Assembly (NCBI GenBank): GCA_900541745.1
Contig: UQLA01000010.1
Coordinates: forward strand, 20,833 to 84,832
Length of the DNA stretch: 64,000 nt
Reading direction: 5' to 3'
Origin: an uncultured Collinsella sp.
GTDB lineage: Bacteria > Actinomycetota > Coriobacteriia > Coriobacteriales > Coriobacteriaceae
Shown: one piece after another, positions 1 to 9,822 of the stretch
Position numbering within the stretch: position 1 is the first letter of the stretch
Layout: the number at the start of each line of letters is the position of its first letter
Position numbers and translations under genes: made by a program
Notes under the pieces: generated by a model
What the model was told of the DNA's origin: nothing
Databases searched by the model: none
Seen by the model: only the letters and a program-made list of their open reading frames with translations

Positions 1-90
1 GCCTGGCGAGCACGTGCTCTCGGTTCACGCTAGAATGCACTCAACCTGTAATCGGTTAATCCATCTATAAGATGCACGAAGGAGCTATCT

Positions 91-1434
91 ATGAGCGAAC
101 CCCTGCGCACCGTGAACGTCGGCCTGATCGGTCTGGGAACCGTCGGCGGCGGCGTGGCCCGTCTGATCAAGAGCCACCACGATGAGTACCTGGCAGCCTA
201 CGGCATCGACCTTAAGCTGACCCGCGCCTGCGCGCTTGCTTGGGAGCAGGCCGAGGCAGCCGGTATTGAGCGTGAGGCCTTTACGAGCGACTGGCACGAT
301 GTCGTCACCGACCCCGCCGTCGACATCGTCGTCGAGCTGATCGGCGGCGAGCATCCCGCAACCGAGATCTTTACCACCGCCTTCGAGAACGGCAAGCACG
401 TCGTCTCTGCCAACAAGGCCCTGCTGGGCCGTCATGTCGAGACGCTCGCCGAGAAGGCGCGCGCATGCGGCGTGCAGATTAAGTGCGAGGCCAGCTGCGG
501 CGGCGGCATCCCCATCGTGAGCACGCTCGAGCACGACTTGGTGGGCAACAAGGTCCTGACCATCGCCGGCATTCTCAACGGCACCACCAACTACATCCTG
601 TCGCGCATGGACGCCGAGGGCGCCGATTACGCCGACGTGCTCGCCGACGCCCAGGCCAAGGGCTACGCCGAGGCCGACCCGTCCGCCGACGTCGACGGCT
701 TCGACGCCGCCAGCAAGACGGCGATCCTCGCCTCCATCGGCTTTGGCACCCGCGTGACCACCGATGATGTGTACCAGCAGGGTATTCGCACCATCGGCGC
801 CGAGGACATCGCCCAGGCCCGCGAACTCGGCTACACCATTAAGCTGCTCGGCATCGCCCGCAACACCGACGCCGGCGTCGACGTCCGCGTGCACCCCACG
901 CTGATCCCCGCCGACCACATGCTTGCCAAGGTCAACGGCGCCATGAACGCCGTCTACGTGGTGGGTGACGCCGTGGGCGAGACCATGTTCTACGGTGCCG
1001 GCGCAGGCTCCTTCCCCACCGCGAGCGCCGTCGTGGGCGACATCCTGTCGCTCTCCGAGCAGATCAGCCGCGGCGTGGCTCCGCTGCCCGAGATTGAGCC
1101 CTATGGTCACAACCTCGCCTTTAAGCCCATGGACGAGCTCCAGACCAAGTACTATGTGCGCCTGAAGGTCGCCGACCGCGTGGGCGCCCTGTCCGAGACG
1201 GTCGATATCTTTGCCAAGCACAACATCTCGATCTCGCTCATCAACCAGGTCGAGGACGGCAAGTCGGGCGTCAGCGATGCCTGCTCGGTCATCTTCCTGA
1301 CGCACCGCGCGCTCGAGAAGGACGTCCAGGCTGCCGCCGCCGAGCTTGCCAGCGTCGACTGCGTGGCCGAAGTCGCCAACGTCCTGCGCATCGAGGACGT
1401 CGAGGCCTGGACCGAAGGCGTCATGGCCAACTAG
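91..1434 (+). CDS. hom: Homoserine dehydrogenase with C-terminal ACT domain
   Basis: Reduces aspartate semialdehyde to homoserine with NAD(P)H, the branch step to threonine and methionine, in the cytoplasm. The 447-residue protein has the family's three parts. A Rossmann nucleotide-binding motif GLIGLGTVGGG lies at residues 11-21, the substrate/dimer region contains NGTTNYILSRM near residue 163, and an ACT domain fills roughly residues 350-430 (YYVRLKVADRVGALSETV). The ACT domain is the usual site of threonine feedback in this family. The start is chosen by an AAGGAG ribosome site 7 bases upstream. A strong hairpin follows the stop, so it is probably a single-gene unit. Length and motifs are complete. 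Confidence 0.96.
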   Translation: MSEPLRTVNVGLIGLGTVGGGVARLIKSHHDEYLAAYGIDLKLTRACALAWEQAEAAGIEREAFTSDWHDVVTDPAVDIVVELIGGEHPATEIFTTAFENGKHVVSANKALLGRHVETLAEKARACGVQIKCEASCGGGIPIVSTLEHDLVGNKVLTIAGILNGTTNYILSRMDAEGADYADVLADAQAKGYAEADPSADVDGFDAASKTAILASIGFGTRVTTDDVYQQGIRTIGAEDIAQARELGYTIKLLGIARNTDAGVDVRVHPTLIPADHMLAKVNGAMNAVYVVGDAVGETMFYGAGAGSFPTASAVVGDILSLSEQISRGVAPLPEIEPYGHNLAFKPMDELQTKYYVRLKVADRVGALSETVDIFAKHNISISLINQVEDGKSGVSDACSVIFLTHRALEKDVQAAAAELASVDCVAEVANVLRIEDVEAWTEGVMAN

Positions 1435-1469
1435 TCCACTACTTCGAACCTCAACGGAGCTCAACGCAA

Positions 1470-1508
1470 AAGGCGCGCTGCCTGCATCAACCGCAGGCAG
1501 CGCGCCTT
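1470..1508 (+). terminator. Hairpin terminator after hom
   Basis: A perfect 16-bp stem (1470-1485 with 1493-1508, loop of 7) lies 36 bases after the hom stop. The T-tract is weak (TTCTTCTG), so termination is likely but not classical. Confidence 0.7.
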
Positions 1509-1523
1509 CTTCTGTTTGAAGTA

Positions 1524-1754
1524 GAAGCCGTGTCCCAGAATTCCGGCTCAGACCGGGACGCAGCTTCCCTCAGGGCCATGCTTCGGAAAGTGCGCCCCGT
1601 TTTGAACGCCGATTCTGGGACGCACTTTCCGCAACGAGCCTCTCGCGGAAAGCGCGTCCCACTCTGAGCGTCCATTCTGGGATGTGGCTTCCCGATGGGG
1701 GCCGATGCGGAAGCTGCGTCCCGTTTCGAGCCTTCAAAGCGGGACGCAGCTTCC
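1524..1754. repeat. Four tandem palindromes, 61-62 bp period (REP/BIME-like)
   Basis: Four hairpin units lie head to tail. Arms are at 1524-1536/1555-1567, 1585-1598/1617-1630, 1647-1660/1679-1692 and 1709-1722/1741-1754. Each unit carries variants of GGAAGCTGCGTCCC and its complement around an 18-19 base loop, and arm starts are spaced 61, 62 and 62 bases. The last unit is a perfect 14-bp palindrome; the first is the most degraded. The array fills nearly all of the gap between the convergent hom and antiporter genes, and no gene is present there. Confidence 0.85.
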
Positions 1755-1769
1755 CCGAGAGAGTATCAA

Positions 1770-3332
1770 CTACCTGCCGTCGTCGTCCTGGGCTTCATCG
1801 TGCGCGTAGAGCTCCAGCATGCGGCGGCGGTATTCGTGCACGGCGAGCTTGGCGCGCTCCAGGCGGCGGCGCTCACGCGGAGTCAGCTCGGACGGGTCGA
1901 CCTCATCACCATAGGTCTTATCGGCAAGAAGATGCGCCGCGTCCACGATGCGGGCATCGATGTGGCCGCTCGCTGCCTCGGCGGAAAGACGCTCGGCAAT
2001 CGTATCGAGCGTAGGCAGACCCTCGAATACGCGACCGTGACCATGCGAGGTCAGCAGCTCGTGCTCGCGTGCGAGCAGGCTCGCCAAATCGTGATGGGCA
2101 CGCAGAATGTCGAGCGCATCGGATGGATGCTCGGCAACCTCTGCCACGGCGGCGACCGGTGCGGCGTCGACCACGCGGTAGAAGAGCTGCGCGAGCAATG
2201 GCATCAAGAACACCGTGATGGCACCGGCGGCAACCATGACCGACGCAATGTCTTGCGACAGCGCGCCCGCGTTGACGGCAACGCTTGTCACGGCAACGAT
2301 GATCGGCAGCGCCGTGGTGCAGTACAGGGCCACCGTAATGCGACCATACGCCGACACATCGCGCGTCACGGGACAAATGCTCATAGAGATGAGAATGGGC
2401 ACGGCACGAATAATCAGCAGCGCCACGATAAAGCCCACGAGCAAGCCCGGGCGCGACGCCACGGCCGTCAGATCGATCTTCGCGCCCGATACGGTAAAGA
2501 ACACCGGAATCAAAAAGCCATAGGCCAGGCCATCGAGCTTGGTCTCGAGCGTATGGTTGCCCTCGGGGATGATGTAGCGCAGGACAAAGCCGGCGGCAAA
2601 AGCGCCCAACACGATATCGAGGCTAAAAATAGCGGAAAACGCCACGAGCGTGACCAAAATAAGCACCGTCAGGCGCACGAAGGTCTGCGACGTGGTGTCG
2701 GCGCGCTCCTGAATAAAGGCGAAAAACCGGCTGCCGATGCGTTTGGAACGGCCGGGGACCACAGCAAGCAGCACACACACGGCGGCAAATAAGCCCAAGA
2801 TCAGCAGCGTCTCGATGCCCGTACGGGCAGACAGCAGTACCGACATGGCGAGCACGGGGCCGAGCTCGCCCCACGTACCATAGGCGAGAATCGAATCACC
2901 GACGCGCGTTCCGGCAAGCGACCGCTCGCGCAAGATGGGCATGAGCGCTCCAAGCGCCGTCGAGGTCAAGGCGAGCGTCACGGCGATACCGTCGAAATGG
3001 CTGACCGAGAACCACGGCGTAAAGCGCACGGCAAGCCAGGCGATACCAAACGTGACGGCCCACGTCGCCAAGCCGTAGCGCCCCTCCACACCCGTAATGT
3101 TCTTAGGGTCGATCTCAAAGCCGGCAAGCAGGAACAAAAAGGCCAGGCCGAGCTCTGACACGAGCGAAACCTCGGCATCTACATGGATGACGCCGAGCAT
3201 ATGAGGTCCCAGCACCGCACCGAGCACGAGCAAAAAGACCGTCTCGGGAACGGGTTTTCCAGGAATCGCCGAGGCGATGAAGGGGCTTGCAAAGGCCACG
3301 AGCGCGATGATGGCGAGTGAAACGAATGCCAT
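1770..3332 (-). CDS. Kef-type cation:proton antiporter (CPA2 family)
   Basis: A 520-residue polytopic membrane protein that probably exchanges Na+ or K+ for protons. About 12 hydrophobic segments cover residues 1-390, beginning MAFVSLAIIALVAF. The family-typical stretch FLFLLAGFEIDPKN is present in the N-terminal third. A charged cytoplasmic tail of about 120 residues follows, with no recognisable TrkA-N nucleotide domain. The start at 3332 is preferred over upstream in-frame codons because GAAAGG lies 6-8 bases before it and the hydrophobic segment starts at once. It is divergent from purL and convergent with hom. The transported ion cannot be told from sequence. Confidence 0.85.
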   Translation of the reverse strand: MAFVSLAIIALVAFASPFIASAIPGKPVPETVFLLVLGAVLGPHMLGVIHVDAEVSLVSELGLAFLFLLAGFEIDPKNITGVEGRYGLATWAVTFGIAWLAVRFTPWFSVSHFDGIAVTLALTSTALGALMPILRERSLAGTRVGDSILAYGTWGELGPVLAMSVLLSARTGIETLLILGLFAAVCVLLAVVPGRSKRIGSRFFAFIQERADTTSQTFVRLTVLILVTLVAFSAIFSLDIVLGAFAAGFVLRYIIPEGNHTLETKLDGLAYGFLIPVFFTVSGAKIDLTAVASRPGLLVGFIVALLIIRAVPILISMSICPVTRDVSAYGRITVALYCTTALPIIVAVTSVAVNAGALSQDIASVMVAAGAITVFLMPLLAQLFYRVVDAAPVAAVAEVAEHPSDALDILRAHHDLASLLAREHELLTSHGHGRVFEGLPTLDTIAERLSAEAASGHIDARIVDAAHLLADKTYGDEVDPSELTPRERRRLERAKLAVHEYRRRMLELYAHDEAQDDDGR

Positions 3333-3516
3333 GTGATGCCTTTCTCTTGTTTGCGCTTCACTGTAGCACCCTCGCCGTCCGCAACGCGCCACGAGCTGTC
3401 GTATCATAGTGAGGTTTACAAACATGTGGCTCAAGGCGACCGCAGGGCAGGCCCCGCAAACCGACCGCTGCCGCATACCGTACCGTACGCCCAACCGATC
3501 AGGAAGGCAGGAACCA

Positions 3517-6500
3517 ATGGTCTCTCGTATCTACGTGGAGAAGAAACCCGGGTTCGACGTCGAGGCTCAGCAGCTCAAGGGCGAGCTGACCGAGATTCTC
3601 GGCATCAAGGGCATCGAGGCCCTGAGGATCATCAACCGCTACGACGTCGAGGGCATCGACGAGGAGCTTTTCCGCTCCTGCGTGCCGACCGTCTTTAGCG
3701 AGCCCCAGGTCGATGTGACCTACGACGAGCTCCCCGTAAGCGATGGCGCCGTCTTTGCCGTCGAATTCCTGCCTGGCCAGTTTGACCAGCGCGCCGACTC
3801 CGCCAGCGAGTGCGTGCAGCTCATCAGCCAGGGCGAGCGCCCCGCCGTGCGCTCCGCCAAGGTCTATATGATCTCGGGCGCTCTGGACGAAGCCGCCATC
3901 GAGGCCATCAAGCACTACGTGGTGAACCCCGTCGAGGCGCGCATCGCCTCGCTCGACCTGCCCAAGACGCTGTACATGGAGACCCCCGAGCCCCAGCCCG
4001 TCGAGGTGCTCGACGGCTTCCGCGAGCTCGATGAGGCCGGCCTTGCCGCCTTTATCGCCGATCGCGGCCTTGCCATGGACGAGGCAGACATCGCCTTCTG
4101 CCAGCAGTACTTCCGCGATGAGGACCGCGACCCCACCATCACCGAAATCCGCGTGATCGACACCTATTGGTCCGATCACTGCCGCCATACCACCTTCGGC
4201 ACCGTCCTGGACGACGTGACGATCGACGACGCCGTGGTGCAGCAAGCCTTCGACCGCTACATGGAGATGCGCCACGAGCTCGGTCGCGACGCCAAGCCCG
4301 TCTGCCTCATGGACATGGGCACCATCGGCGCCAAGTACCTCAAGAAGACCGGCGTCATGACCGATGTCGACGAGTCCGAGGAAATCAACGCCTGCACCGT
4401 CAAGGTGAAGGTCGATGTCGATGGCGAGGACCAGGACTGGCTGTTCCTGTTTAAGAACGAGACCCACAACCACCCGACCGAGATCGAGCCCTTCGGCGGT
4501 GCCGCCACCTGCGTGGGCGGCGCTATCCGCGACCCGCTCTCGGGCCGCAGCTATGTGTATCAGGCCATGCGCGTCACCGGTGCCGGCGACCCCACCGTCC
4601 CGGTTTCCGAGACGCTCGAGGGCAAGCTGCCGCAGCGCAAGCTCGTGACCACTGCCGCCGCCGGCTACTCCAGCTACGGCAACCAGATCGGCCTTGCCAC
4701 CGGTCAGGTCAACGAGCTCTATCACCCCGGCTACGTGGCCAAGCGCATGGAGGTCGGCGCCGTCGTGGGCGCTACCCCGGCAAACCACGTTCGTCGCGAG
4801 TGCCCCGCCCCCACCGACAAGATCATCCTGCTGGGCGGCCGCACCGGCCGTGACGGCATCGGCGGTGCCACCGGCTCCTCCAAGACCCAGAACACCGAGT
4901 CCATCGAGACCTCGGGCGCCGAGGTCCAGAAGGGCAACGCCCCGGTCGAGCGCAAGCTGCAGCGCCTCTTCCGCCGCGGTGACGCCTGCCGCCTGATCAA
5001 GCGCTGCAACGACTTTGGCGCCGGCGGCGTCTCGGTCGCCGTGGGCGAGCTTGCCGACGGTCTGTACGTGGACCTGGACACCGTGACCAAGAAGTACGAC
5101 GGCCTGGACGCCACCGAGCTCGCCATCTCCGAGTCCCAGGAGCGCATGGCCTGCGCCGTCGCCGACGGTGACGTCGAGGAGTTCATGGGCTACGCCGCCG
5201 AGGAGAACCTGGAGGCGACCGTTATCGCCGAGGTTACCGCCGAGCCGCGCATGCGTATGGCCTGGAACGGTGTCGCCATCGTCGACCTATCCCGCGAGTT
5301 CCTCAACTCCAACGGCGCGCCCAAGCACCAGGTCGCCCACGTGTGCGCCCGCAGCGTGTGGCAGCCCAGCTGGGCCGGCACCACGCTCGCCGAGCGCATG
5401 ACCTCGCTCGTCACCGACCTCAACGTCGCTTCCAACAAGGGCCTTTCCGAGCGCTTCGACTCCACCATCGGCGCCGCGACCGTGCTTATGCCTTTTGGCG
5501 GCAAGACGCAGCTCACCCCGAGCTCTGCCATGGTCGCCAAGTTCCCCGTGGACGGCGAGACCACCACGGCAAGCGCCATGGCATGGGGCTTCAACCCCTA
5601 CCTGATGGAAGCCGACCAGTTTGCTGGCGCCTACCTGTCCGTGGTCGAGTCCATCGCCAAGCTCGTGGCTGCCGGCTTTGAGCACAAGCGCGCCTATCTC
5701 TCCTTCCAGGAGTACTTCGAGCGTCTGCGCACCGAGGCCGAGCGTTGGGGCAAGCCCACGGCAGCCGTCCTGGGCGCCCTCATGGCCCAAGTCGACCTGG
5801 GTGCCGGCGCCATCGGCGGCAAGGATTCCATGAGCGGCTCGTTTGAGGACGAGGCCGGCGAGCTCAACGTTCCGCCGACTCTGATCAGCTTCGCTGTGGC
5901 CGTGGGCCGCGCGGCGCGCGCCGTCTCCCCTGAGTTCAAGGGCCTGACGCACCGCGTCGTCCGCATCGCCCCCGCCACCTATGGCGAGGACTACCGCCCC
6001 GATGCCCAGCAGCTGCTCGCCGCGTTTGACGCCGTCGAGGCGCTCACTGCTACCGGCGACGCCCTGGCCGTCTCCACGCCCGGCTACGGCTGCGGCGCCG
6101 AGAGCCTCTTTAAGATGTGTGTCGGCAACCAGATCGGTATCGAGCTTGCCGAGGATGTGGACGTGGAGAGCCTCTTCACCCCGCTCTACGGCAGCTTTAT
6201 CGTCGAGCTTGCCGAGGACGCCGAGCTGCCCGAGGTCGCCGACGGCGTTGTCGTCGAGTCCCTGGGTACCACCGTCGAGGGCTATGTCATCGACACCGGC
6301 TCCGAGGTCATCGAGCTCGCCGAGCTCCAGGAGGCCTGGGAGAGCGGCATCGAGGGCGTCTTCGCCTACCGCAGCGCCGGCGAGGCCCCCGAGGTCGAGA
6401 CCATCGACTTCCGCGCCAAGGACATCCACGTGTACGGCGGCGCCAAGATCGCCCGCCCGCGCGTGATCATCCCCGTGTTCCCCGGCAACAACTGCGAGTA

Positions 6501-7263
6501 CGACAGCGCCCGCGCCTTCCGTGCCGCCGGTGCCGAGGCCGACACCTTCGTGATCAACAATCTCACGCCCGAGGCCGTCGCCGAGAGCACCCACGAGCTT
6601 GCCCGCCGCATCCATGCAAGCCAGATCGTCATGATCCCCGGCGGCTTCTCGGGCGGTGACGAGCCCGACGGCTCTGCCAAGTTCATCACGGCGTTCTTCC
6701 GCGCTCCCGAGGTCACCGAGGCAGTCCGTGACCTGCTCAAGGCCCGCGACGGCCTGATGCTGGGCATCTGCAACGGCTTCCAGGCCCTGATCAAGCTCGG
6801 CCTGGTGCCCTACGGTGACATCGTCGACGCCACGCCCGATGCGCCCACGCTGACGTTCAACACCATCGGTCGCCATCAGAGCCGCCTGGTGCGCACCCGC
6901 ATCTCGTCCAACCTGTCCCCGTGGCTGTCGCAGTGCAGCCTCGACGACCCCTACACCGTCGCCATCAGCCACGGCGAGGGCCGCTTTGTCGCCAATGACG
7001 AGGTGCTCGCTCAGCTGATTGCCAACGGCCAGGTCGCCACGCAGTACGTGGGCGAGGACGGCAAGCCCAGCATGGATCTTTCCGTCAACCCCAACGGCTC
7101 CGCACTCGCCATCGAGGGCATCACGAGCCCCGACGGCCGCGTCCTGGGCAAGATGGGCCATGCCGAGCGTCGCGGCGACAACCTGTACCGCAACGTGCCC
7201 GAGCATGTCCCCGGCGACAAGTTCATGCCGATCTTTGAGAGCGGCGTAGCCTACTTCGCTTAA
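3517..7263 (+). CDS. purL: Phosphoribosylformylglycinamidine synthase, single-chain form
   Basis: Catalyses the ATP- and glutamine-dependent conversion of FGAR to FGAM, the fourth step of purine synthesis. The 1248-residue chain is the long form with synthase and glutaminase domains fused. The ATP/substrate motif FKNETHNHPTEIEPFGG lies near residue 312. The C-terminal class I amidotransferase has PGGFSGGDE, the nucleophile cysteine in GICNGFQAL near residue 1084, and a histidine in AISHGEGRF. The start at 3517 follows AGGAAGG; an in-frame extension to 3409 has no such site. A terminator follows the stop, so it appears to be transcribed alone rather than in a pur operon. Confidence 0.96.
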   Translation: MVSRIYVEKKPGFDVEAQQLKGELTEILGIKGIEALRIINRYDVEGIDEELFRSCVPTVFSEPQVDVTYDELPVSDGAVFAVEFLPGQFDQRADSASECVQLISQGERPAVRSAKVYMISGALDEAAIEAIKHYVVNPVEARIASLDLPKTLYMETPEPQPVEVLDGFRELDEAGLAAFIADRGLAMDEADIAFCQQYFRDEDRDPTITEIRVIDTYWSDHCRHTTFGTVLDDVTIDDAVVQQAFDRYMEMRHELGRDAKPVCLMDMGTIGAKYLKKTGVMTDVDESEEINACTVKVKVDVDGEDQDWLFLFKNETHNHPTEIEPFGGAATCVGGAIRDPLSGRSYVYQAMRVTGAGDPTVPVSETLEGKLPQRKLVTTAAAGYSSYGNQIGLATGQVNELYHPGYVAKRMEVGAVVGATPANHVRRECPAPTDKIILLGGRTGRDGIGGATGSSKTQNTESIETSGAEVQKGNAPVERKLQRLFRRGDACRLIKRCNDFGAGGVSVAVGELADGLYVDLDTVTKKYDGLDATELAISESQERMACAVADGDVEEFMGYAAEENLEATVIAEVTAEPRMRMAWNGVAIVDLSREFLNSNGAPKHQVAHVCARSVWQPSWAGTTLAERMTSLVTDLNVASNKGLSERFDSTIGAATVLMPFGGKTQLTPSSAMVAKFPVDGETTTASAMAWGFNPYLMEADQFAGAYLSVVESIAKLVAAGFEHKRAYLSFQEYFERLRTEAERWGKPTAAVLGALMAQVDLGAGAIGGKDSMSGSFEDEAGELNVPPTLISFAVAVGRAARAVSPEFKGLTHRVVRIAPATYGEDYRPDAQQLLAAFDAVEALTATGDALAVSTPGYGCGAESLFKMCVGNQIGIELAEDVDVESLFTPLYGSFIVELAEDAELPEVADGVVVESLGTTVEGYVIDTGSEVIELAELQEAWESGIEGVFAYRSAGEAPEVETIDFRAKDIHVYGGAKIARPRVIIPVFPGNNCEYDSARAFRAAGAEADTFVINNLTPEAVAESTHELARRIHASQIVMIPGGFSGGDEPDGSAKFITAFFRAPEVTEAVRDLLKARDGLMLGICNGFQALIKLGLVPYGDIVDATPDAPTLTFNTIGRHQSRLVRTRISSNLSPWLSQCSLDDPYTVAISHGEGRFVANDEVLAQLIANGQVATQYVGEDGKPSMDLSVNPNGSALAIEGITSPDGRVLGKMGHAERRGDNLYRNVPEHVPGDKFMPIFESGVAYFA

Positions 7264-7300
7264 TACGTTCCCATCGGGTACAATCCCCTCGGGTAACAAC

Positions 7301-7338
7301 ACCCGCCACCGACACATCCGGTGGCGGGTTCTTTTTTT
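7301..7338 (+). terminator. Rho-independent terminator after purL
   Basis: An 11-bp perfect GC-rich stem (7301-7311 with 7319-7329), a 7-base loop and a run of seven T at 7332-7338. This is a textbook terminator between purL and the DMT gene. Confidence 0.92.
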
Positions 7339-7363
7339 GCTTCGCGCATGTAGAAAGGACATC

Positions 7364-8299
7364 ATGAAAAGCCGCAAGCCGTATCTCGCCACCCTGCCCG
7401 GACTCATCTTGTGCTGTCTTGTTTGCTGCGCGCTCTGGGGATCGGCCTTTCCCTGCATCAAGATCGGCTACGGCCTCTTTGGCATACCCGCGCACGACAG
7501 CGCCTCGCAGCTGCTCTTCGCGGGTCTGCGCTTCACCCTTGCCGGCATACTGGTCATTGTTGGCATGAGCGTGGCCCAGCGCCGTCCGCTCGTTCCGCAG
7601 GCTCGCGACATCAAGCCCATCTGCATCTTGTCGCTCTTCCAGACCATCGGCCAGTACTTCTTTTTCTACCTTGGTCTCTCGCGTGCCAGCGCCATGTCGA
7701 GCTCCATCATCGAGGCCAGCGCCAACTTCCTAGCCATCCTCTTTGCCGCCCTGGCGTTTCGCACCGAAAAGCTCGATGCGGCCAAGGTGCTCGGCTGCGT
7801 GCTGGGCTTTGCCGGTGTCGCGCTCGTCAACCTTTCGGGCGCGGACGGCACCTTTGGCTTTGCGCTCGACGGCGAGGGCTTTATCCTGGCCTCCACCGTC
7901 GCGGGTGCCCTTTCGACTTGCCTGATCGGTATCTTCTCGCGTGAGCACGACGGCGTCTTGCTTGCCGGGTGGCAGTTCTTGGTCGGCGGCCTGGTCCTTA
8001 CCGCCATCGGCTTTTTGATGGGTGGCGCGCTCTCCCCCACGGCGATTGCCCCCGCCATCGCGCTCATCATCTACATGGCGCTTATCTCCGCGGTCGCCTA
8101 CTCGCTGTGGTCGCGCCTGCTTGCCGTCAACCCCGTCAGCCGCGTCTCGGTCTTTGGTTTTATGAACCCCGTCTTTGGTGTGCTGCTGAGCGCGCTGCTG
8201 CTCGGCGAGGGCGCTGGCACGAGCCCCGTTACCGTCATCGTTGCCCTGCTGTTGGTCTGCGGTGGCATCATCATCGTCAACAAACCCAAAAAAGCCTAG
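7364..8299 (+). CDS. DMT-superfamily (EamA) transporter
   Basis: A 311-residue inner-membrane protein with about ten hydrophobic helices arranged as two EamA repeats. The first half has the CALWGSAFPCIKIGY start typical of this family, and the second ends in VNPVFGVLLSALLLGEG. Family members export amino acids or other small metabolites; the substrate is not evident. The start at 7364 has AGAAAGGA 6 bases upstream. It is bounded by the purL terminator and a bidirectional terminator, so it is a lone gene. A second EamA protein at 54070 belongs to the same superfamily but is not a close copy. Confidence 0.88.
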   Translation: MKSRKPYLATLPGLILCCLVCCALWGSAFPCIKIGYGLFGIPAHDSASQLLFAGLRFTLAGILVIVGMSVAQRRPLVPQARDIKPICILSLFQTIGQYFFFYLGLSRASAMSSSIIEASANFLAILFAALAFRTEKLDAAKVLGCVLGFAGVALVNLSGADGTFGFALDGEGFILASTVAGALSTCLIGIFSREHDGVLLAGWQFLVGGLVLTAIGFLMGGALSPTAIAPAIALIIYMALISAVAYSLWSRLLAVNPVSRVSVFGFMNPVFGVLLSALLLGEGAGTSPVTVIVALLLVCGGIIIVNKPKKA

Positions 8300-8445
8300 C
8301 GAGCTCACTTTTTTAGAGAGGGCGTTCGCACGCTTTAGCTTAATGGAGCACACTGGTTCTCGTTGATTTCGTACCGAGCCGCGGCGGCAGACGCTCGTCT
8401 TGCCGCACCGCGCCTGGGCATTATGGCCGGTGGCCCCGCAAACGC

Positions 8446-8489
8446 AAAAAAGAGCGCACGACCATCGCAACGGTCGTGCGCCCTTTTTT
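8446..8489. terminator. Bidirectional terminator between convergent genes
   Basis: A perfect 10-bp stem (8454-8463 with 8472-8481) is flanked by an A-run on the left and six T at 8484-8489. It can serve both the DMT gene and the diguanylate cyclase gene, whose stop codon touches the T-run. Confidence 0.88.
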
Positions 8490-9632
8490 CTAGCGTATCT
8501 GGACGCCGGCTTTCTTTTTCTCGGCCTTGACGCGGTAGAGCTCCGCATCCGCAGCGCGAAGTAAGTCTTGCCAGGTATCAACGCCATCACCAACCCGTGC
8601 GTAGCCGATGGACATCCGCAACAGATACGGCACCTCGGCACGAGCGAGCTCGTCGTTAATCGCCGAACACAGGTCTATGATGTCCTGTTCCGCTGCTGCC
8701 TTCTGGAGCACCACGAACTCATCGCCGCCATAACGTGCGATAAAACCACCAGACGCCGAGCAGACCTCTTTGAGCGTAGCAGATATGACCTGGAGGGCAT
8801 GATCGCCCTCCACATGTCCATACCGGTCGTTAATCTGCTTAAAGCCGTCGGCATCCATCATAAGCAGATACACATCTTCGGCCTGATCCACATTTGAAAA
8901 GAGCGACAGCATATAAGTCTCAAAACGGTTGCGATTGTTAAGGCCAGTCAACGGGTCGGTCGAGATCAGCTGCTCCTGGTAGATGATGTAGAGCAGCAGG
9001 ATGCTCAGCGTTATACCGACGCAAAGGCCCGGCACCGAAAACAAAACCTGGAAGGTACCGCCCACCAGAGCGGGAACCGCAAAAAAGGCGAGGGTGCGAT
9101 AAATGGCCTTCTTTTGCAGACTTTCGACTTTTCGAGTCTGAATAAAGGCATGCAAAGACGTATATATGATGTAGCAGTAGCTAACGATAGGTTGAATCAT
9201 ATAAAGCGCTCCGCGACGATATACGCCCTGCGCATCGATATAGAACATAGTGTGCGTCCAGTAGCTGATAAATGCCAGCACGACCACCAATACGGTTGGC
9301 AACGTCACGAGCGCCACCCTATAGCGCGCGGTCAAAAGGCGAGAGCCCTGCACTGTCTCGGAATAGAAAAACCAAATGAGGCACGCGATGGCGAACAGCG
9401 AAAACGAGACCGCGTTGGAAATCCAGTTGGCCGTGATGCCTACAGGAGTGCTCACGCCGTCCGAGAGCGTCCAGATCATATCGAAGAAAATGTAGGCAGC
9501 AGACGTGTAGCCCAGCATGCTAAACAGAAGCTGCTGGGTACTCGAGAACAAGGAGCGACGGCTTCGCGCGGCAAGCCCGATAAGAACAATCATGCATAGC
9601 AGGAATATCTCAATCTTGAGTGCCTTAACCAC
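8490..9632 (-). CDS. Membrane-anchored diguanylate cyclase (GGDEF)
   Basis: Makes the second messenger cyclic di-GMP from two GTP. The N-terminal ~210 residues carry several hydrophobic segments and act as a membrane sensor region of unknown ligand. The C-terminal GGDEF domain starts at TDPLTGLNNRNRF and holds the intact signature RYGGDEFVV, so it should be catalytically active. No RxxD inhibitory site is visible just before the signature. The GTG at 9632 is preferred because AAGGGA lies 9 bases upstream; a TTG at 9650 is the other possible start. No phosphodiesterase (EAL/HD-GYP) gene is seen nearby. Confidence 0.87.
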   Translation of the reverse strand: MVKALKIEIFLLCMIVLIGLAARSRRSLFSSTQQLLFSMLGYTSAAYIFFDMIWTLSDGVSTPVGITANWISNAVSFSLFAIACLIWFFYSETVQGSRLLTARYRVALVTLPTVLVVVLAFISYWTHTMFYIDAQGVYRRGALYMIQPIVSYCYIIYTSLHAFIQTRKVESLQKKAIYRTLAFFAVPALVGGTFQVLFSVPGLCVGITLSILLLYIIYQEQLISTDPLTGLNNRNRFETYMLSLFSNVDQAEDVYLLMMDADGFKQINDRYGHVEGDHALQVISATLKEVCSASGGFIARYGGDEFVVLQKAAAEQDIIDLCSAINDELARAEVPYLLRMSIGYARVGDGVDTWQDLLRAADAELYRVKAEKKKAGVQIR

Positions 9633-9733
9633 TAGACGCCATCCCTTCAATATCCAAGTGGCCAGAATCGCCCAATTAGAATCTGGGCAATAAACACCCC
9701 CTACTCCGCAGGGGTAAGGGGAATAATAGCAGA

Positions 9734-9773
9734 GCGCCCGAACGTCACTGCAAGACAGCTTTCGTTCGGGCGC
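9734..9773 (-). terminator. Hairpin downstream of the kdgT-like gene
   Basis: An 11-bp perfect stem (9734-9744 with 9763-9773) with an 18-base loop, read on the minus strand about 50 bases after the permease stop. A T-rich but interrupted tract follows, so it is a probable, not certain, terminator. Confidence 0.55.
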
Positions 9774-9822
9774 CTATACGGCGCGAATTGCACACGCCGG
9801 CTTGATTGACTCGCGTCGACGA

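Noticed and set aside
85..1464. Long open frame on the minus strand across hom
   Set aside because: It mirrors hom codon by codon; high-GC codon use creates long antisense frames. The product is low-complexity Gly/Asp/Val/Leu with no family pattern, while the plus frame is a complete homoserine dehydrogenase.
5287..7461. 724-codon minus-strand frame across purL
   Set aside because: An antisense shadow of purL with biased composition and no domains.
9651..9822. Possible cyclic di-GMP riboswitch near the diguanylate cyclase
   Set aside because: Only small unrelated inverted repeats are seen; no GEMM-type conserved core.
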